Positions 51,889 to 61,377 of a DNA stretch of 64,000 nt are shown piece after piece. The notes under the pieces are model-generated. The model saw only the letters and a program-made list of their open reading frames with translations. It did no database searches and was not told the DNA's origin. Both the position numbers and the translations under genes were made by a program. Numbering within the stretch: the stretch's first letter is position 1; each line of letters opens with the position of its first letter. Origin of the DNA: an uncultured Alistipes sp. (GTDB lineage: Bacteria > Bacteroidota > Bacteroidia > Bacteroidales > Rikenellaceae). The stretch is taken from positions 1 through 64,000 of the forward strand of contig UQDC01000004.1 in NCBI GenBank assembly GCA_900539755.1. The letters run 5' to 3'.

Positions 51889-53277
51889 TTATTTGGCGAC
51901 AATTTCGCGAATTTCGCTGATAATCTTTTCAGCCAAAGCATCAGCCGATGCTTTATCTGCACTTTCGCTGTAGATGCGGATAATGGGTTCCGTATTTGAC
52001 TTGCGAAGGTGTACCCATTGGGTGGGGAAGTCAATTTTTACGCCATCGATGTCGGTAACCTGTTCTCCAGCATATTTGGCTTTCATCTGGGCCAAAACTT
52101 TATCTACATCGATGTCAGGGGTCAATTCGATTTTGTTTTTCGAGATGTGATAAGCCGGATATGTGGCACGGAGTTGTGAGGCTTTGAGTCCGCTCTTGGC
52201 CAACAGGGTGAGGAACAGCACGACACCAACCAAGGCATCACGACCATAATGCAGTTCAGGATAGATGACACCGCCGTTGCCTTCTCCGCCGATGACAGCT
52301 CCGACCTCTTTCATTTTGGTAACCACGTTCACTTCTCCAACGGCTGCTGCTGAATATTTGCAGCCGTGTTTTTCGGTTACATCACGCAGAGCCCGTGACG
52401 AGCTCAGGTTAGACACCGTTGCCCCTTGGGTGTGAGACAGTACGTAGTCAGCAACGGAAACCAGTGTATACTCCTCGCCAAACATCGAACCGTCTTCACA
52501 GATCAGCGCCAAACGATCCACATCCGGATCGACTACGATACCCAGATCGGCCTGTTCGGCAAGTACGCGGGCTGAAATCTCTGTCAGGTTTTCGGGAATG
52601 GGCTCAGGATTGTGGGCAAAGTTGCCGTCAGGTGTACAGTTCAATTCAATCACTTGGACTCCCATTTCACGTAACAGGGCTGGAATCACTACACCTCCTA
52701 CAGAGTTGACAGCATCGACTACCACTTTGAAACCGGCCTTGCGGACAGCCTCCAGATCGGCCAATTTGAGGGCTAAAGCAGCCTTGATATGTTCGTCGTT
52801 GTAACTTGAACGTTCGATAACATGTCCTATGGCGTCGATTTCAGGATAGGTTTCGATACCCGCTTCAGCCAAAGCCAATACCTTTTTGCCTTCTGCATCG
52901 CTGAGGAACTCTCCACGAGAGTTGAGCAGTTTCAGGGCGTTCCATTGGCGAGGATTGTGACTTGCGGTCAGAATGATACCTCCATCGGCTTGTTTACCGG
53001 TTACAGCAACCTCTACGGTTGGTGTAGTGGCCAGACCAATATTGATGACATCAACACCGCATCCACAAAGTGTTCCCTCTACGATTGAGGCTGCCATCTC
53101 TCCCGACAGGCGGGCATCACGGCCGATTACAACTTTCAGTTTTTTGCCTGGAAATTCACCTTTTAGCCACTGTGCATAAGCCGAAGTAAATTTAACCAGA
53201 TCTATGGGGGTTAGATTTTCACCGGGCTTTCCGCCGATAGTTCCACGGATGCCGGAAATAGATTTAATCAGGGTCAT
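51889..53277 (-). CDS. glmM: Phosphoglucosamine mutase/phosphomannomutase
   Basis: 462 residues, alpha-D-phosphohexomutase superfamily. Active-site serine in TASHNPRQWNALKL; metal-binding DPDVDRLAL; sugar-binding GGEGNGGVIYPELHYGRDAL; phosphate-binding RKSNTEPIIRIYSES. The sugar-specificity loop GGEGNGG fits GlmM/ManB of Bacteroidetes; glucosamine versus mannose cannot be told apart with certainty. A -7 box is at 53323-53330. Confidence 0.85.
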   Translation of the reverse strand: MTLIKSISGIRGTIGGKPGENLTPIDLVKFTSAYAQWLKGEFPGKKLKVVIGRDARLSGEMAASIVEGTLCGCGVDVINIGLATTPTVEVAVTGKQADGGIILTASHNPRQWNALKLLNSRGEFLSDAEGKKVLALAEAGIETYPEIDAIGHVIERSSYNDEHIKAALALKLADLEAVRKAGFKVVVDAVNSVGGVVIPALLREMGVQVIELNCTPDGNFAHNPEPIPENLTEISARVLAEQADLGIVVDPDVDRLALICEDGSMFGEEYTLVSVADYVLSHTQGATVSNLSSSRALRDVTEKHGCKYSAAAVGEVNVVTKMKEVGAVIGGEGNGGVIYPELHYGRDALVGVVLFLTLLAKSGLKASQLRATYPAYHISKNKIELTPDIDVDKVLAQMKAKYAGEQVTDIDGVKIDFPTQWVHLRKSNTEPIIRIYSESADKASADALAEKIISEIREIVAK

Positions 53278-53322
53278 ATCGTTATGAATTTTGGCGTAAA
53301 TTAATTACATTTATACCAAAAA

Positions 53323-53330
53323 CAAAATTA
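53323..53330 (-). promoter_or_regulatory. -7 box TAATTTTG for glmM
   Basis: Perfect TAnnTTTG on the minus strand, 46 bases before the ATG; it sits immediately in front of the divergent phosphorylase gene. Confidence 0.45.
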
Positions 53331-53342
53331 GAATTTTCTTTT

Positions 53343-54218
53343 ATGAGAACCATAGCACCCTCTGAATTAATTATCAACCAGGATGGCTCAATTTTCCATT
53401 TACACCTGTGTCCGGGGCAGTTAGCCACAACGATTATATTGGTCGGAGATCCGGGACGTGTGAAGCAAGTGGCAACCCATTTTGACAGTATTGCATGTGA
53501 GGTTTCCAATCGCGAATTCCATACCATGACGGGAACGTTTCGGGGTAAACGTATCAGTGTCGTTTCGACGGGAATCGGTACGGATAATATTGATATTGTA
53601 GTCAATGAGATCGATGCGTTGTTCAATATCGACTTTAAGACTCGTACTGAAAAAGCGCAGAAAACCTCTTTGACATTAGTTCGATTGGGAACTTGCGGTG
53701 CGTTGACCCCTGATCTGAAAATTAGTGATCGCATTTTGTCTCGGATATCGGTTGGTTTCGATGGATTGCTGAACTTCTATAAAGGTCGTAACCAAATTTG
53801 TGATCTTGAGATGGAGCAGAACTTTATGGAACAGGTGGGTTGGAGTCGCTTGTTGACGTCGCCCTATTTTGTTCATTGTTCGGATCGGCTGGCTGAACTT
53901 TTTGCTGATGTTACTGTTCCAGGAATGACCATTTCAGCTCCAGGATTTTATGCTCCGCAGGGCCGGTATTTGCGTCTCTGCCCAGCTGATCCTGAACTGA
54001 ATGCCAAAATAGAACGGTTTGAGTATGCAGGTCATCGTTTTACCAATTTTGAAATGGAGGGTTCGGCATTGGCAGGATTGGCCAAACTGCTCGGTCACGA
54101 AGCCACTACGATCTGTACGGTGATTGCACAACGGGTTGCACTGGACATGGAGACCGATTATCGCCCATTTGTTGATAAGATGATCGTAACGTCTTTGGAA
54201 AAATTGGCTCAAATCTGA
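53343..54218 (+). CDS. Nucleoside phosphorylase (uridine phosphorylase-like)
   Basis: 291 residues. Phosphate-binding ILVGDPGRVKQVATHFD, VVSTGIGTDNIDIVVNEIDAL, the LVRLGTCGAL motif, and the ribose/base part NFEMEGSALAGLAKLLGHEATTICTVIAQR. This is the uridine-phosphorylase/purine phosphorylase superfamily; the base is not certain. Divergent from glmM. Confidence 0.88.
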   Translation: MRTIAPSELIINQDGSIFHLHLCPGQLATTIILVGDPGRVKQVATHFDSIACEVSNREFHTMTGTFRGKRISVVSTGIGTDNIDIVVNEIDALFNIDFKTRTEKAQKTSLTLVRLGTCGALTPDLKISDRILSRISVGFDGLLNFYKGRNQICDLEMEQNFMEQVGWSRLLTSPYFVHCSDRLAELFADVTVPGMTISAPGFYAPQGRYLRLCPADPELNAKIERFEYAGHRFTNFEMEGSALAGLAKLLGHEATTICTVIAQRVALDMETDYRPFVDKMIVTSLEKLAQI

Positions 54219-54236
54219 AAAATTGGCTTATCTTTG
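54204..54236 (+). promoter_or_regulatory. Promoter for dnaN
   Basis: TTG at 54204-54206 and TATCTTTG at 54229-54236, a 22-base spacer; the ATG at 54305 is ~69 bases downstream. Confidence 0.55.
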
Positions 54237-54304
54237 ACATAAGGTGGATTGTGTGCAGTCCATCTGTATGAAGTAGTTTTGAAACAACAAAATCGTAGAA
54301 AAAT

Positions 54305-55429
54305 ATGAAATTCGTAGTATCTTCATCGGCTCTGTTGGGCTTGCTTCAGACGACTAACAAGGTGATCAGCAGTAAAAATACGCTGCCCATTTTGGACTAT
54401 TTCCTGTTCGATCTCAAAGACGGAGTACTCAAAATTACCGCTTCTGACCTTGAAACTACGCTGGTAGGGACACTGCCCGTAGAGAGTGTGGAACGTGAAG
54501 GGTTGATCGCTGTACCGGTGAAGTTGATGCTCGATTCTTTGAAGGAGTTTTCGGAGCAGCCTTTGACCATCGAGGCCAACGAGACAACATGGGAGATTGT
54601 CGTAAGCTGGAAAAGCGGTAAGTTGACTTTGCCCGGAACCTCAGGATTGAGTTACCCGGAGTTGCCTCAGTTGAGTGAGTCCAAACAGACCATTACGATG
54701 GATGTTGATGCATTGTTGACCGGTATCAACAAAACCATTTTCGCAACAGCTGACGATGAGTTGCGTCCTGTGATGAATGGTGTATATGTCAATATTGAGC
54801 CTCAATCGGTCACTTTTGTGGCTACGGATGCCCACAAGTTGGTAAAATATACAGCAGAGAATGCTTCTGACATGGCAGCTTCTTTCATTTTGCCGAAGAA
54901 ACCGGCTAACCTGTTGCGTGGTATGCTTCCCAAAGAGGAGGAGGATGTAACGATTGAATTTGACGACAAAAATGTATTGTTCCGGTTGAAGAACCAGGTA
55001 CTCATCTGCCGCCTGATTGAGGGTAATTACCCCAATTATAATGCAGTGATTCCGGCCAATAACCCCAATAAAGTATTTGTCGATCGTGTTGAACTGTTGA
55101 ATGCAATCCGTCGTGTTGCGGTTTGTTCGAATCAATCGACCAACCTGATCAAATTCGATATTAAACAGGGTGAAATCAATCTGACCGCACAGGATCTCGA
55201 TTTTTCAGTGTCAGCACAGGAGTCTCTGCCCTGCGATTATCAGGGAGATGATATTGTCATTGGTTTTAAATCTACTTTCCTGGTTGAAATCCTATCCAAT
55301 CTTGAGACACAAACCGTGTTGATTGAGTTGGCAGATTTGACCCGTGCCGGTGTCTTCAAACCGGTTTATGATGAGCAACCGGCCAACGATACGTTGATGT
55401 TGTTGATGCCGATGATGATCAACGCATAG
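54305..55429 (+). CDS. dnaN: DNA polymerase III subunit beta (sliding clamp)
   Basis: 374 residues, three clamp domains; MKFVVSSSALLGLLQTTNKV at the N-terminus, IFATADDELRPVMNGVYV and FVATDAHKLVKY in the second domain, MLLLMPMMI at the C-terminus. Ring-shaped processivity factor. The exonuclease gene follows after 4 bases, so they are cotranscribed. Confidence 0.97.
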   Translation: MKFVVSSSALLGLLQTTNKVISSKNTLPILDYFLFDLKDGVLKITASDLETTLVGTLPVESVEREGLIAVPVKLMLDSLKEFSEQPLTIEANETTWEIVVSWKSGKLTLPGTSGLSYPELPQLSESKQTITMDVDALLTGINKTIFATADDELRPVMNGVYVNIEPQSVTFVATDAHKLVKYTAENASDMAASFILPKKPANLLRGMLPKEEEDVTIEFDDKNVLFRLKNQVLICRLIEGNYPNYNAVIPANNPNKVFVDRVELLNAIRRVAVCSNQSTNLIKFDIKQGEINLTAQDLDFSVSAQESLPCDYQGDDIVIGFKSTFLVEILSNLETQTVLIELADLTRAGVFKPVYDEQPANDTLMLLMPMMINA

Positions 55430-55433
55430 AGGC

Positions 55434-56207
55434 ATGAAACTGAATTTAAAACGGCCGATTGTTTTTCTTGATCTGGAGACCACAGGGGTCGATCCGGCGA
55501 AAGACAGAATTGTCGAGATCTCGCTGGTTAAGGTGATGCCTGATGGGACTCAGGAGGTTAAGACTCGTCGGCTCAATCCGGAGATGCATATCCCCGAAGC
55601 AGCATCGGCTGTACACGGTATTCACGATGAAGATGTAGCCGATTGTCCAACATTCCGTGAAATTTCCAAATCACTTTGGAGTTATATCAGTGGCTGTGAT
55701 TTTGCAGGATATAATTCCAATAAGTTTGATATTCCGGTATTGGTTGAGGAGTTCTTGCGGGCTGGTGTTGATGTGGATATGGACAAGTGCAGATTCATCG
55801 ATGTGCAGAATATTTTCCATCGTATGGAGCAGCGGACGTTGGTTGCCGCCTATAAGTTCTATTGTGGAAAAGATCTTACACAGGCCCATTCAGCTGAAGC
55901 CGATACTTTGGCAACCTATGAGGTGCTCAAAGCGCAGTTGGACCGATACGATGAGCTGCAAAATGATGTCGAATTTTTATCGGAATTTTCGACCCGGTCA
56001 CAGAATGTCGATTTCGCTGGACGAATTATTTATGATGACAAAGGAGTTGAGGTTTTCAATTTTGGCAAACATAAAGGTCGTTCAGTCGCAGAGGTGTTCA
56101 GAACGGAACCGAGCTACTATGCTTGGATGATGAATGGTGATTTCCCGTTGCATACAAAGAAGGTAATTACGGCGATTCGTTTGCGAGAAATGAACAATAA
56201 GCAATGA
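55434..56207 (+). CDS. 3'-5' exonuclease (DnaQ-like)
   Basis: 257 residues. DEDDh motifs: FLDLETTGVDPAKDRIVEI (Exo I), GYNSNKFDIPVLVEEF (Exo II) and HSAEADTLATYEVL (Exo IIIe His/Asp). A C-terminal ~60-residue appendage (FNFGKHKGRSVAEVF...YAWMMNGDFPLHTKKVI) resembles DUF3820. Likely proofreading-type nuclease; coupling to dnaN supports a replication role. Confidence 0.92.
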   Translation: MKLNLKRPIVFLDLETTGVDPAKDRIVEISLVKVMPDGTQEVKTRRLNPEMHIPEAASAVHGIHDEDVADCPTFREISKSLWSYISGCDFAGYNSNKFDIPVLVEEFLRAGVDVDMDKCRFIDVQNIFHRMEQRTLVAAYKFYCGKDLTQAHSAEADTLATYEVLKAQLDRYDELQNDVEFLSEFSTRSQNVDFAGRIIYDDKGVEVFNFGKHKGRSVAEVFRTEPSYYAWMMNGDFPLHTKKVITAIRLREMNNKQ

Positions 56208-56288
56208 TGATTCAGCAGATGATGTGACGGGTTGAAAGTTGTTTTTGTCCTGATTTTAGCTCGTAATTGCTGAATGATAAGAGAAAAT

Positions 56289-56320
56289 AAAAGGATTCCT
56301 ACGTGTGAGGAATCCTTTTT
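56289..56320 (+). terminator. Terminator after dnaN-exonuclease
   Basis: AAAAGGATTCCT/AGGAATCCTTTT with a 7-base loop and T-run. Confidence 0.85.
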
Positions 56321-56353
56321 CGCTATATTTGTGATATAGTATATAGAGTGCAT

Positions 56354-58249
56354 ATGAGAAAAGCATTGCTGTTATTGGCTTTAACACTGGGTTGCGCATC
56401 GCTTTCGCAAGCGCAGCAGTCAATGGAACGCTCATCCAGTCGGGTGACGATTGCCGGTCAGAGTTTCTATGTTCATACTGTTCAAGCGGGCGAAACTTTT
56501 TATTCATTGAGTAAATTGTATGACACGGATGAGAAGACCATTCGGGCGTACAACCCGATTGTGATTGATGGATTGAAACGAGGGCAGATGCTGAAGATAC
56601 CGGTAAATTTATCGGGCCAAAAAGAGCTGTCTGCTCGCAAAATGAATAAACTGTTCGATACCCATATTGTTAACAAGGGAGAGACCGCTTTAGCAATTTC
56701 AAAACGTTATGGGATTTCGTTAGCAACTCTAATGGAAGATAATCCCGGACTTGATCCGGCACATTTATCCATAGGGCAAAAGATTAATGTGCGTATTAAA
56801 AGTCAGGGTGAGGCAAGTAGTTCAGATATTGACCAAGAATTAGGAGAATATAGTCAGACGTTGAATGCGATTTCGCCTCGGTTTACGCACCATGTTGTTG
56901 CAAAAGGTGAAACCCTTTATACATTGAGTAAATTAACAGGTATACCTGCCGATACAATTTTCAAATATAATGCGACGGTATTGCAGGACGGGTTAAAATA
57001 TGGATCGATTCTCAAACTCCCGATTTCTGCTTCAGAAGTGGAAACTGCGCTTTCTACAGCGGGAGGTATAAGCACAACTACTCCGGCACCTGTGGATGAT
57101 GATATGGAGGCTCCGACGAATGGTTATCCTGCAAATGAGAGCCCTGCAGTTGTGCCCCTTACTCCTCTTACTCCTGCATTAAGTGGACCTGTGCAGGTCA
57201 AACACATAGATATGACAGCTCCTATTAAGGTTGCGGTTTTGCTTCCTGTTAGGGTGGGAGGTACGTCGGATCGACGTTATCTTGAATTTTATCAGGGCGT
57301 TTTGCTCGCCTTAGATGAATTGAAAGCTACGGGAGTCTCCACACAAGTCGATCTGTTTAATACGGCGCGTTCTGTTACTGAAGTGCAGAAGCTGCTGAAC
57401 GAATCGGCCATGAAGCAGGCAGATTTGATTATCGGCCCTGTTTATGAAGATTGCTTTATGCCGGTTGCCGACTTTGCTGCGAAAAATGGCATTCCAGTTG
57501 TTTCGCCTTTGGCATCCATGAAGACACCCGGTTTGCCGCTGATGTTTGAGGTGTCACCGTCCGATGCATTCAAATATACCAAGTTGCAGGAGGAGTTCTC
57601 GCCTTCAAATAATATTGTCGTGGTATCGGCTACCTCCAATAACGATCCGGAAATGCTCAATGAAATTGTACCGTTGTTACCGACCTCGGCTCGTAAGGTG
57701 ACTTATGTCAAAGGTTCTGGCGGCAATGCAGCGGAGAAGTGGATTGATTTGGACAAAACCAATGTTTTTGTAGTTCTTTCGCAAAATGAGCAGATGACCG
57801 AAGAGATTTTGGCGAGCATCAGTTCTGTTCAGAATACCCGTATATCGCGTGGACAAACCTGTCCTCCGATTAAGGTAGTGGGAAGTTCACGTTGGCCTCG
57901 CTTCCAGAATATTGACAAGAACCTCTTCTTTAAGCTGAATTTGCGTTATACCACCAATTATCATGCAGATCGAGGCAATGAACGGGTTGCTGATTTTGAC
58001 CGTCGTTATGTAGCTGCTTTCAGCTCATTGCCGAGTATGTACTCTTACCGGGGGTACGATGTGGCTAAATTGTTTGTCGGAGCGATAAAGTTGCACGGCA
58101 ATGAATTTGTGTCGTATGTTAACGAACGAGAGTTGCCGTTGTTACAGACTCCATATCGGTTTGGACAGGTGAGTCCGGATGGAAAATTTGCCAATAACGA
58201 GTGGGCGAAGGTTTGCTATAATAGCAATTATACTATCGATGTGCAGTAG
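56354..58249 (+). CDS. LysM-repeat protein with periplasmic binding-protein domain
   Basis: 631 residues from the ATG at 56354 (a GTG lies two codons earlier). Signal peptide MRKALLLLALTLGCASLSQAQQ. Three LysM modules: FYVHTVQAGETFYSLSKLY (~36-80), DTHIVNKGETALAISKRYG (~95-140) and THHVVAKGETLYTLSKLTG (~175-225). A proline/threonine linker leads to a type-1 periplasmic-binding fold (from IKVAVLLPVRVGGTSDRRYLEFYQGVLLALDELK). This architecture is common in Bacteroidetes and probably anchors to peptidoglycan; any ligand is unknown. Confidence 0.9.
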   Translation: MRKALLLLALTLGCASLSQAQQSMERSSSRVTIAGQSFYVHTVQAGETFYSLSKLYDTDEKTIRAYNPIVIDGLKRGQMLKIPVNLSGQKELSARKMNKLFDTHIVNKGETALAISKRYGISLATLMEDNPGLDPAHLSIGQKINVRIKSQGEASSSDIDQELGEYSQTLNAISPRFTHHVVAKGETLYTLSKLTGIPADTIFKYNATVLQDGLKYGSILKLPISASEVETALSTAGGISTTTPAPVDDDMEAPTNGYPANESPAVVPLTPLTPALSGPVQVKHIDMTAPIKVAVLLPVRVGGTSDRRYLEFYQGVLLALDELKATGVSTQVDLFNTARSVTEVQKLLNESAMKQADLIIGPVYEDCFMPVADFAAKNGIPVVSPLASMKTPGLPLMFEVSPSDAFKYTKLQEEFSPSNNIVVVSATSNNDPEMLNEIVPLLPTSARKVTYVKGSGGNAAEKWIDLDKTNVFVVLSQNEQMTEEILASISSVQNTRISRGQTCPPIKVVGSSRWPRFQNIDKNLFFKLNLRYTTNYHADRGNERVADFDRRYVAAFSSLPSMYSYRGYDVAKLFVGAIKLHGNEFVSYVNERELPLLQTPYRFGQVSPDGKFANNEWAKVCYNSNYTIDVQ

Positions 58250-58618
58250 TATCGCAGATACATACAGATCTTGGACGATCTATTGTTAATTTGAGTTTCC
58301 AGATGAGATATTCGATCCGACCTTCATGGCCGGATCGAATTGTTTTAAGAGTAATTGTTGCGGATCATCTGTTAGGTGGTACTTGTGGGCTTGCCTTCAA
58401 GATATAGATTGGAATTTGATCATATAAGTTATTAGTCTTTTCTTGGGAGGAGAAACGATTTTGTATCGGGGGAGGCATAACGTCTATGGCGTTATAAAAT
58501 TGATAAATTTTTATGTTGCAGGGATGGTAGAGGTGCCGATGCTGGAGATCGGTGATAGGTTTACGACAATTTGGATTGACCTGCATAACTCTTAATAGCC
58601 GCAATACACTAAAATATA
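58250..58618. other. Convergent intergenic region
   Basis: Besides the terminator at 58310-58346 nothing is recognised; the reading frame here on the minus strand lacks coding features. Confidence 0.45.
58310..58346 (+). terminator. Terminator after the LysM gene
   Basis: ATTCGATCCG/CGGATCGAAT stem (58309-58318 with 58331-58340) followed by TGTTTT. Confidence 0.7.
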
Positions 58619-58650
58619 AAAAGGCTGTTCGTAATATACGAACAGCCTTT
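58619..58650 (-). terminator. Terminator of htpG
   Basis: AAAAGGCTGTTCGTA/TACGAACAGCCTTTT, a near-perfect stem with T-run on the minus strand, 73 bases after the htpG stop. Confidence 0.85.
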
Positions 58651-58722
58651 TGCTATAAGGTGTTTTCTTGAGTCAGAACAGACTACTGTGTCTTTGTTCA
58701 GACTCGATGTGAATTGGCTTCG

Positions 58723-60780
58723 TTATTTGCCGATCAATTCAACGCTGCGGCGAATAAATTTATCCAGGTTTTCACCTTTCAGCATACCGCCCGCCAACAA
58801 TGCCAAGTCAATGATCTGACCGACCAATTTATTGTCACGACCCAACTCCTCCAAACGGGTTGAACGCTGTTTGCGCAACTCATTCAACTGTTTTTCAAGG
58901 TCAGAACGCTTGTCTTTTTCGGTCTGAGAGATCTCCTCCTCTTTTTTGGCTTTGAGCAGCTCATTGAGATTATTTTCGTCGGTCCGGGTCGCTTCGATCT
59001 TTTCGTTAATGCTCTTCAGCTCGTCAGCACCGTAACCTTTCTCCACTTCGTCGAGAATTTCTGCAACCAGCGGATGGTTACCATTGACAACAACGGTATA
59101 GCTATCCGGCATTTGACCATAGAACTGCATTCCGCCACCCATTGCTGCCATATCTTTCATACGACGCATAAATTCGTTTTGGGTGATCACAACCGGTTGT
59201 TGTTTCTCATCGAGCGGTTCGAAGACTACGTTGAAGTGAGCCTTTTCGTCTTTAGGTAATTGTGCATCGAAAACAGGAGTCAATAACTCTTGCTGTACCG
59301 AGGTCAGAGCCATTTTGCGTTTGGTCTCCTTTTCGATCAGTTTGTCGATCACATCAGCATCGACACGTGCGAAACGGGTTCCCTGGTTTTTGCTTTCGAA
59401 CCAGTTGATGAAGTGGTTATCCAATTGTCCATCCATCTCCAGAACATCGTATCCACGCTCTTTTGCCTCGGCAATAAAGCTGTATTGTGCTTGTTTGTCG
59501 TTGGCATAGAGGTAAATTACATTACTGTTCTTGTCGGTTTGATTCTCTTTGACCAGGTTGGCGTACTCACTGAGTGTGAAATATTTTCCCTCTGTGTTCT
59601 TCAGCAAAACGAATTCTGACGCTTTTTCAGCAAATTTTTCATCGGTAATGATTCCGTATTCGATGAAGATTTTGAGGTTGTCCCACTTGCTTTCGTATTC
59701 GGCACGCTCCTGTTTGAAGATTTCACTCAACCGATCAGCCACTTTACGGGTGATGTAGCTGGAGATCTTCTTAACGTTTGAATCGCTCTGCAAATAGCTA
59801 CGTGAGACATTCAAAGGAATGTCCGGTGAATCGATCACACCGTGCAGCAACGTTAAGAATTCCGGTACAATGCCCTCTACGGAATCTGTTACGAAAACCT
59901 GATTCGAATAGAGTTGGATTTTGTTTTTCTGAATCTCGAAGTTGTTGCGAATCTTCGGGAAATAGAGAATACCGGTCAAATTGAACGGGTAGTCGATGTT
60001 CAAGTGGATGTAGAACAGCGGATCTTCGGCCATCGGGTAGAGCTTATGGTAGAAAGCCAGGTACTCTTCCGGTTTAATATCCGCAGGTTTCTTGGTCCAC
60101 AGTGGTTCGGTGTCGTTAATGATGTCGTCTTTGTCAGTATCGACATATTTGCCATCTTTCCACTCTCTGACTTTGCCGAAGGCAATAGGAACAGGCAGGA
60201 AACTGCAGTGTTTTTTCAAAATCTCGTGAATGCGATCACGGTTGTTGAACTCCAAGCTGTCTTCCGAAAGATGCAGAATGATATCTGTTCCACGATCACG
60301 TTCGTTTTCTGACTCTTTCAGCGTGTATTCCGGTGATCCATCGCAGCTCCACCCCATCGTTTTGCTATTCTCTTTCCAAGAGTGGGTAATGATCTCTACC
60401 TTGTCGGAGACCATGAAAGCTGAGTAGAAACCCAATCCGAAGTGACCGATAATGTTCTGGTTTTTATATTTGGCTAAGAACTCTTCTGCTCCGGAAAAGG
60501 CAATTTGGTTGATGTATTTGTCAATCTCTTCTGCAGTCATACCGATACCACGATCCGAAATTGTCAATGTTTTGGCTGCTTCATCCAATTTGACATGGAT
60601 CGTCAGGTCTCCTAATTCGCCTTTAAACTCTCCGATCGATGCCAATGTCTTGAGCTTCTGAGTGGCATCAACCGCATTTGAAATCAATTCACGCAGAAAA
60701 ATATCGTGATCAGAATAGAGAAATTGTTTGATAATCGGGAAGATGTTTTCAGTAGTAACTCCGATTTTTCCGTTTTGCAT
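58723..60780 (-). CDS. htpG: Molecular chaperone HtpG (Hsp90)
   Basis: 685 residues from the ATG at 60780 (MQNGKIGVTTENIFPIIKQFLYSD); 16 further codons upstream are open but do not fit the family. GHKL ATP site: ELISNAVDATQKL, DRGIGMT and GHFGLGFYSAFMV. A middle domain with YFPKIRNNFEIQKNKIQLYSNQVFV and the C-terminal dimerisation domain follow. The C-terminus includes a charged coiled coil (KAKKEEEISQTEKDKRSDLEKQLNELRKQRS) typical of Bacteroidetes HtpG. Confidence 0.96.
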   Translation of the reverse strand: MQNGKIGVTTENIFPIIKQFLYSDHDIFLRELISNAVDATQKLKTLASIGEFKGELGDLTIHVKLDEAAKTLTISDRGIGMTAEEIDKYINQIAFSGAEEFLAKYKNQNIIGHFGLGFYSAFMVSDKVEIITHSWKENSKTMGWSCDGSPEYTLKESENERDRGTDIILHLSEDSLEFNNRDRIHEILKKHCSFLPVPIAFGKVREWKDGKYVDTDKDDIINDTEPLWTKKPADIKPEEYLAFYHKLYPMAEDPLFYIHLNIDYPFNLTGILYFPKIRNNFEIQKNKIQLYSNQVFVTDSVEGIVPEFLTLLHGVIDSPDIPLNVSRSYLQSDSNVKKISSYITRKVADRLSEIFKQERAEYESKWDNLKIFIEYGIITDEKFAEKASEFVLLKNTEGKYFTLSEYANLVKENQTDKNSNVIYLYANDKQAQYSFIAEAKERGYDVLEMDGQLDNHFINWFESKNQGTRFARVDADVIDKLIEKETKRKMALTSVQQELLTPVFDAQLPKDEKAHFNVVFEPLDEKQQPVVITQNEFMRRMKDMAAMGGGMQFYGQMPDSYTVVVNGNHPLVAEILDEVEKGYGADELKSINEKIEATRTDENNLNELLKAKKEEEISQTEKDKRSDLEKQLNELRKQRSTRLEELGRDNKLVGQIIDLALLAGGMLKGENLDKFIRRSVELIGK

Positions 60781-60882
60781 GGTTATCTGTTTTTTGGTTT
60801 TGTCATATTTTGGCCTTACAGGCATCAAGGGGAGATCAAAAGGTATGCCATCTGATTTTAAGTGTCATTTTGACAGAAAATG

Positions 60883-60922
60883 ACGGGCGGCGGACCGACA
60901 ACTCTGTCAATCCGCCGCCCGT
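60883..60922 (-). terminator. Terminator after the thioesterase gene
   Basis: 12-bp perfect stem ACGGGCGGCGGA/TCCGCCGCCCGT with 16-base loop; on the minus strand it is followed by CATTTTCTG, so the T-run is weak. Confidence 0.6.
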
Positions 60923-60951
60923 ATGCGACTTTTATGATCTGTTCAGCCTAA

Positions 60952-61365
60952 TTATGCTTCGGGAAAATAGGGCTTCAACAGGTCCAGAAAATATTTCGGA
61001 GCACGACATGCACGACGTGTCACACTATTCATGAATGCAAGCGTTACGGTTCCGGTGTTGATCCGATCTCCATTTTCGCGATAGATCTCGAAATCGAAAC
61101 GCATCTTCACCTTAGGCATTTCAGCCAAAGTGACCCGGATCGTCAGCAGGTCATCGTCATAAGCCGGACTGATATAGTGAGCTTGAACATCCAAAACGGG
61201 GAGCATCACTCCCGCCTGTTCCATCTCCTGGTAGGTCGTGCCGAATTCACGTAACATTTCGGTACGTGCCACTTCATAAAAACGGATGTAATTTGAGTGG
61301 TGCACGATGCCCATGCAGTCGGTCTCATAATAGCGGACCCGAAGTTGTATGTCGCGTGTAATCAT
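60952..61365 (-). CDS. Acyl-CoA thioesterase (YbgC/4HBT)
   Basis: 137 residues, hot-dog fold. RVRYYETDCMGIVHHSNYIRFYEVARTEMLREFG contains the catalytic Asp/His region of the 4HBT family; the rest is the single strand-rich half. Starts 12 bases after guaB. Confidence 0.93.
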   Translation of the reverse strand: MITRDIQLRVRYYETDCMGIVHHSNYIRFYEVARTEMLREFGTTYQEMEQAGVMLPVLDVQAHYISPAYDDDLLTIRVTLAEMPKVKMRFDFEIYRENGDRINTGTVTLAFMNSVTRRACRAPKYFLDLLKPYFPEA

Positions 61366-61377
61366 CTGTGATCAGAT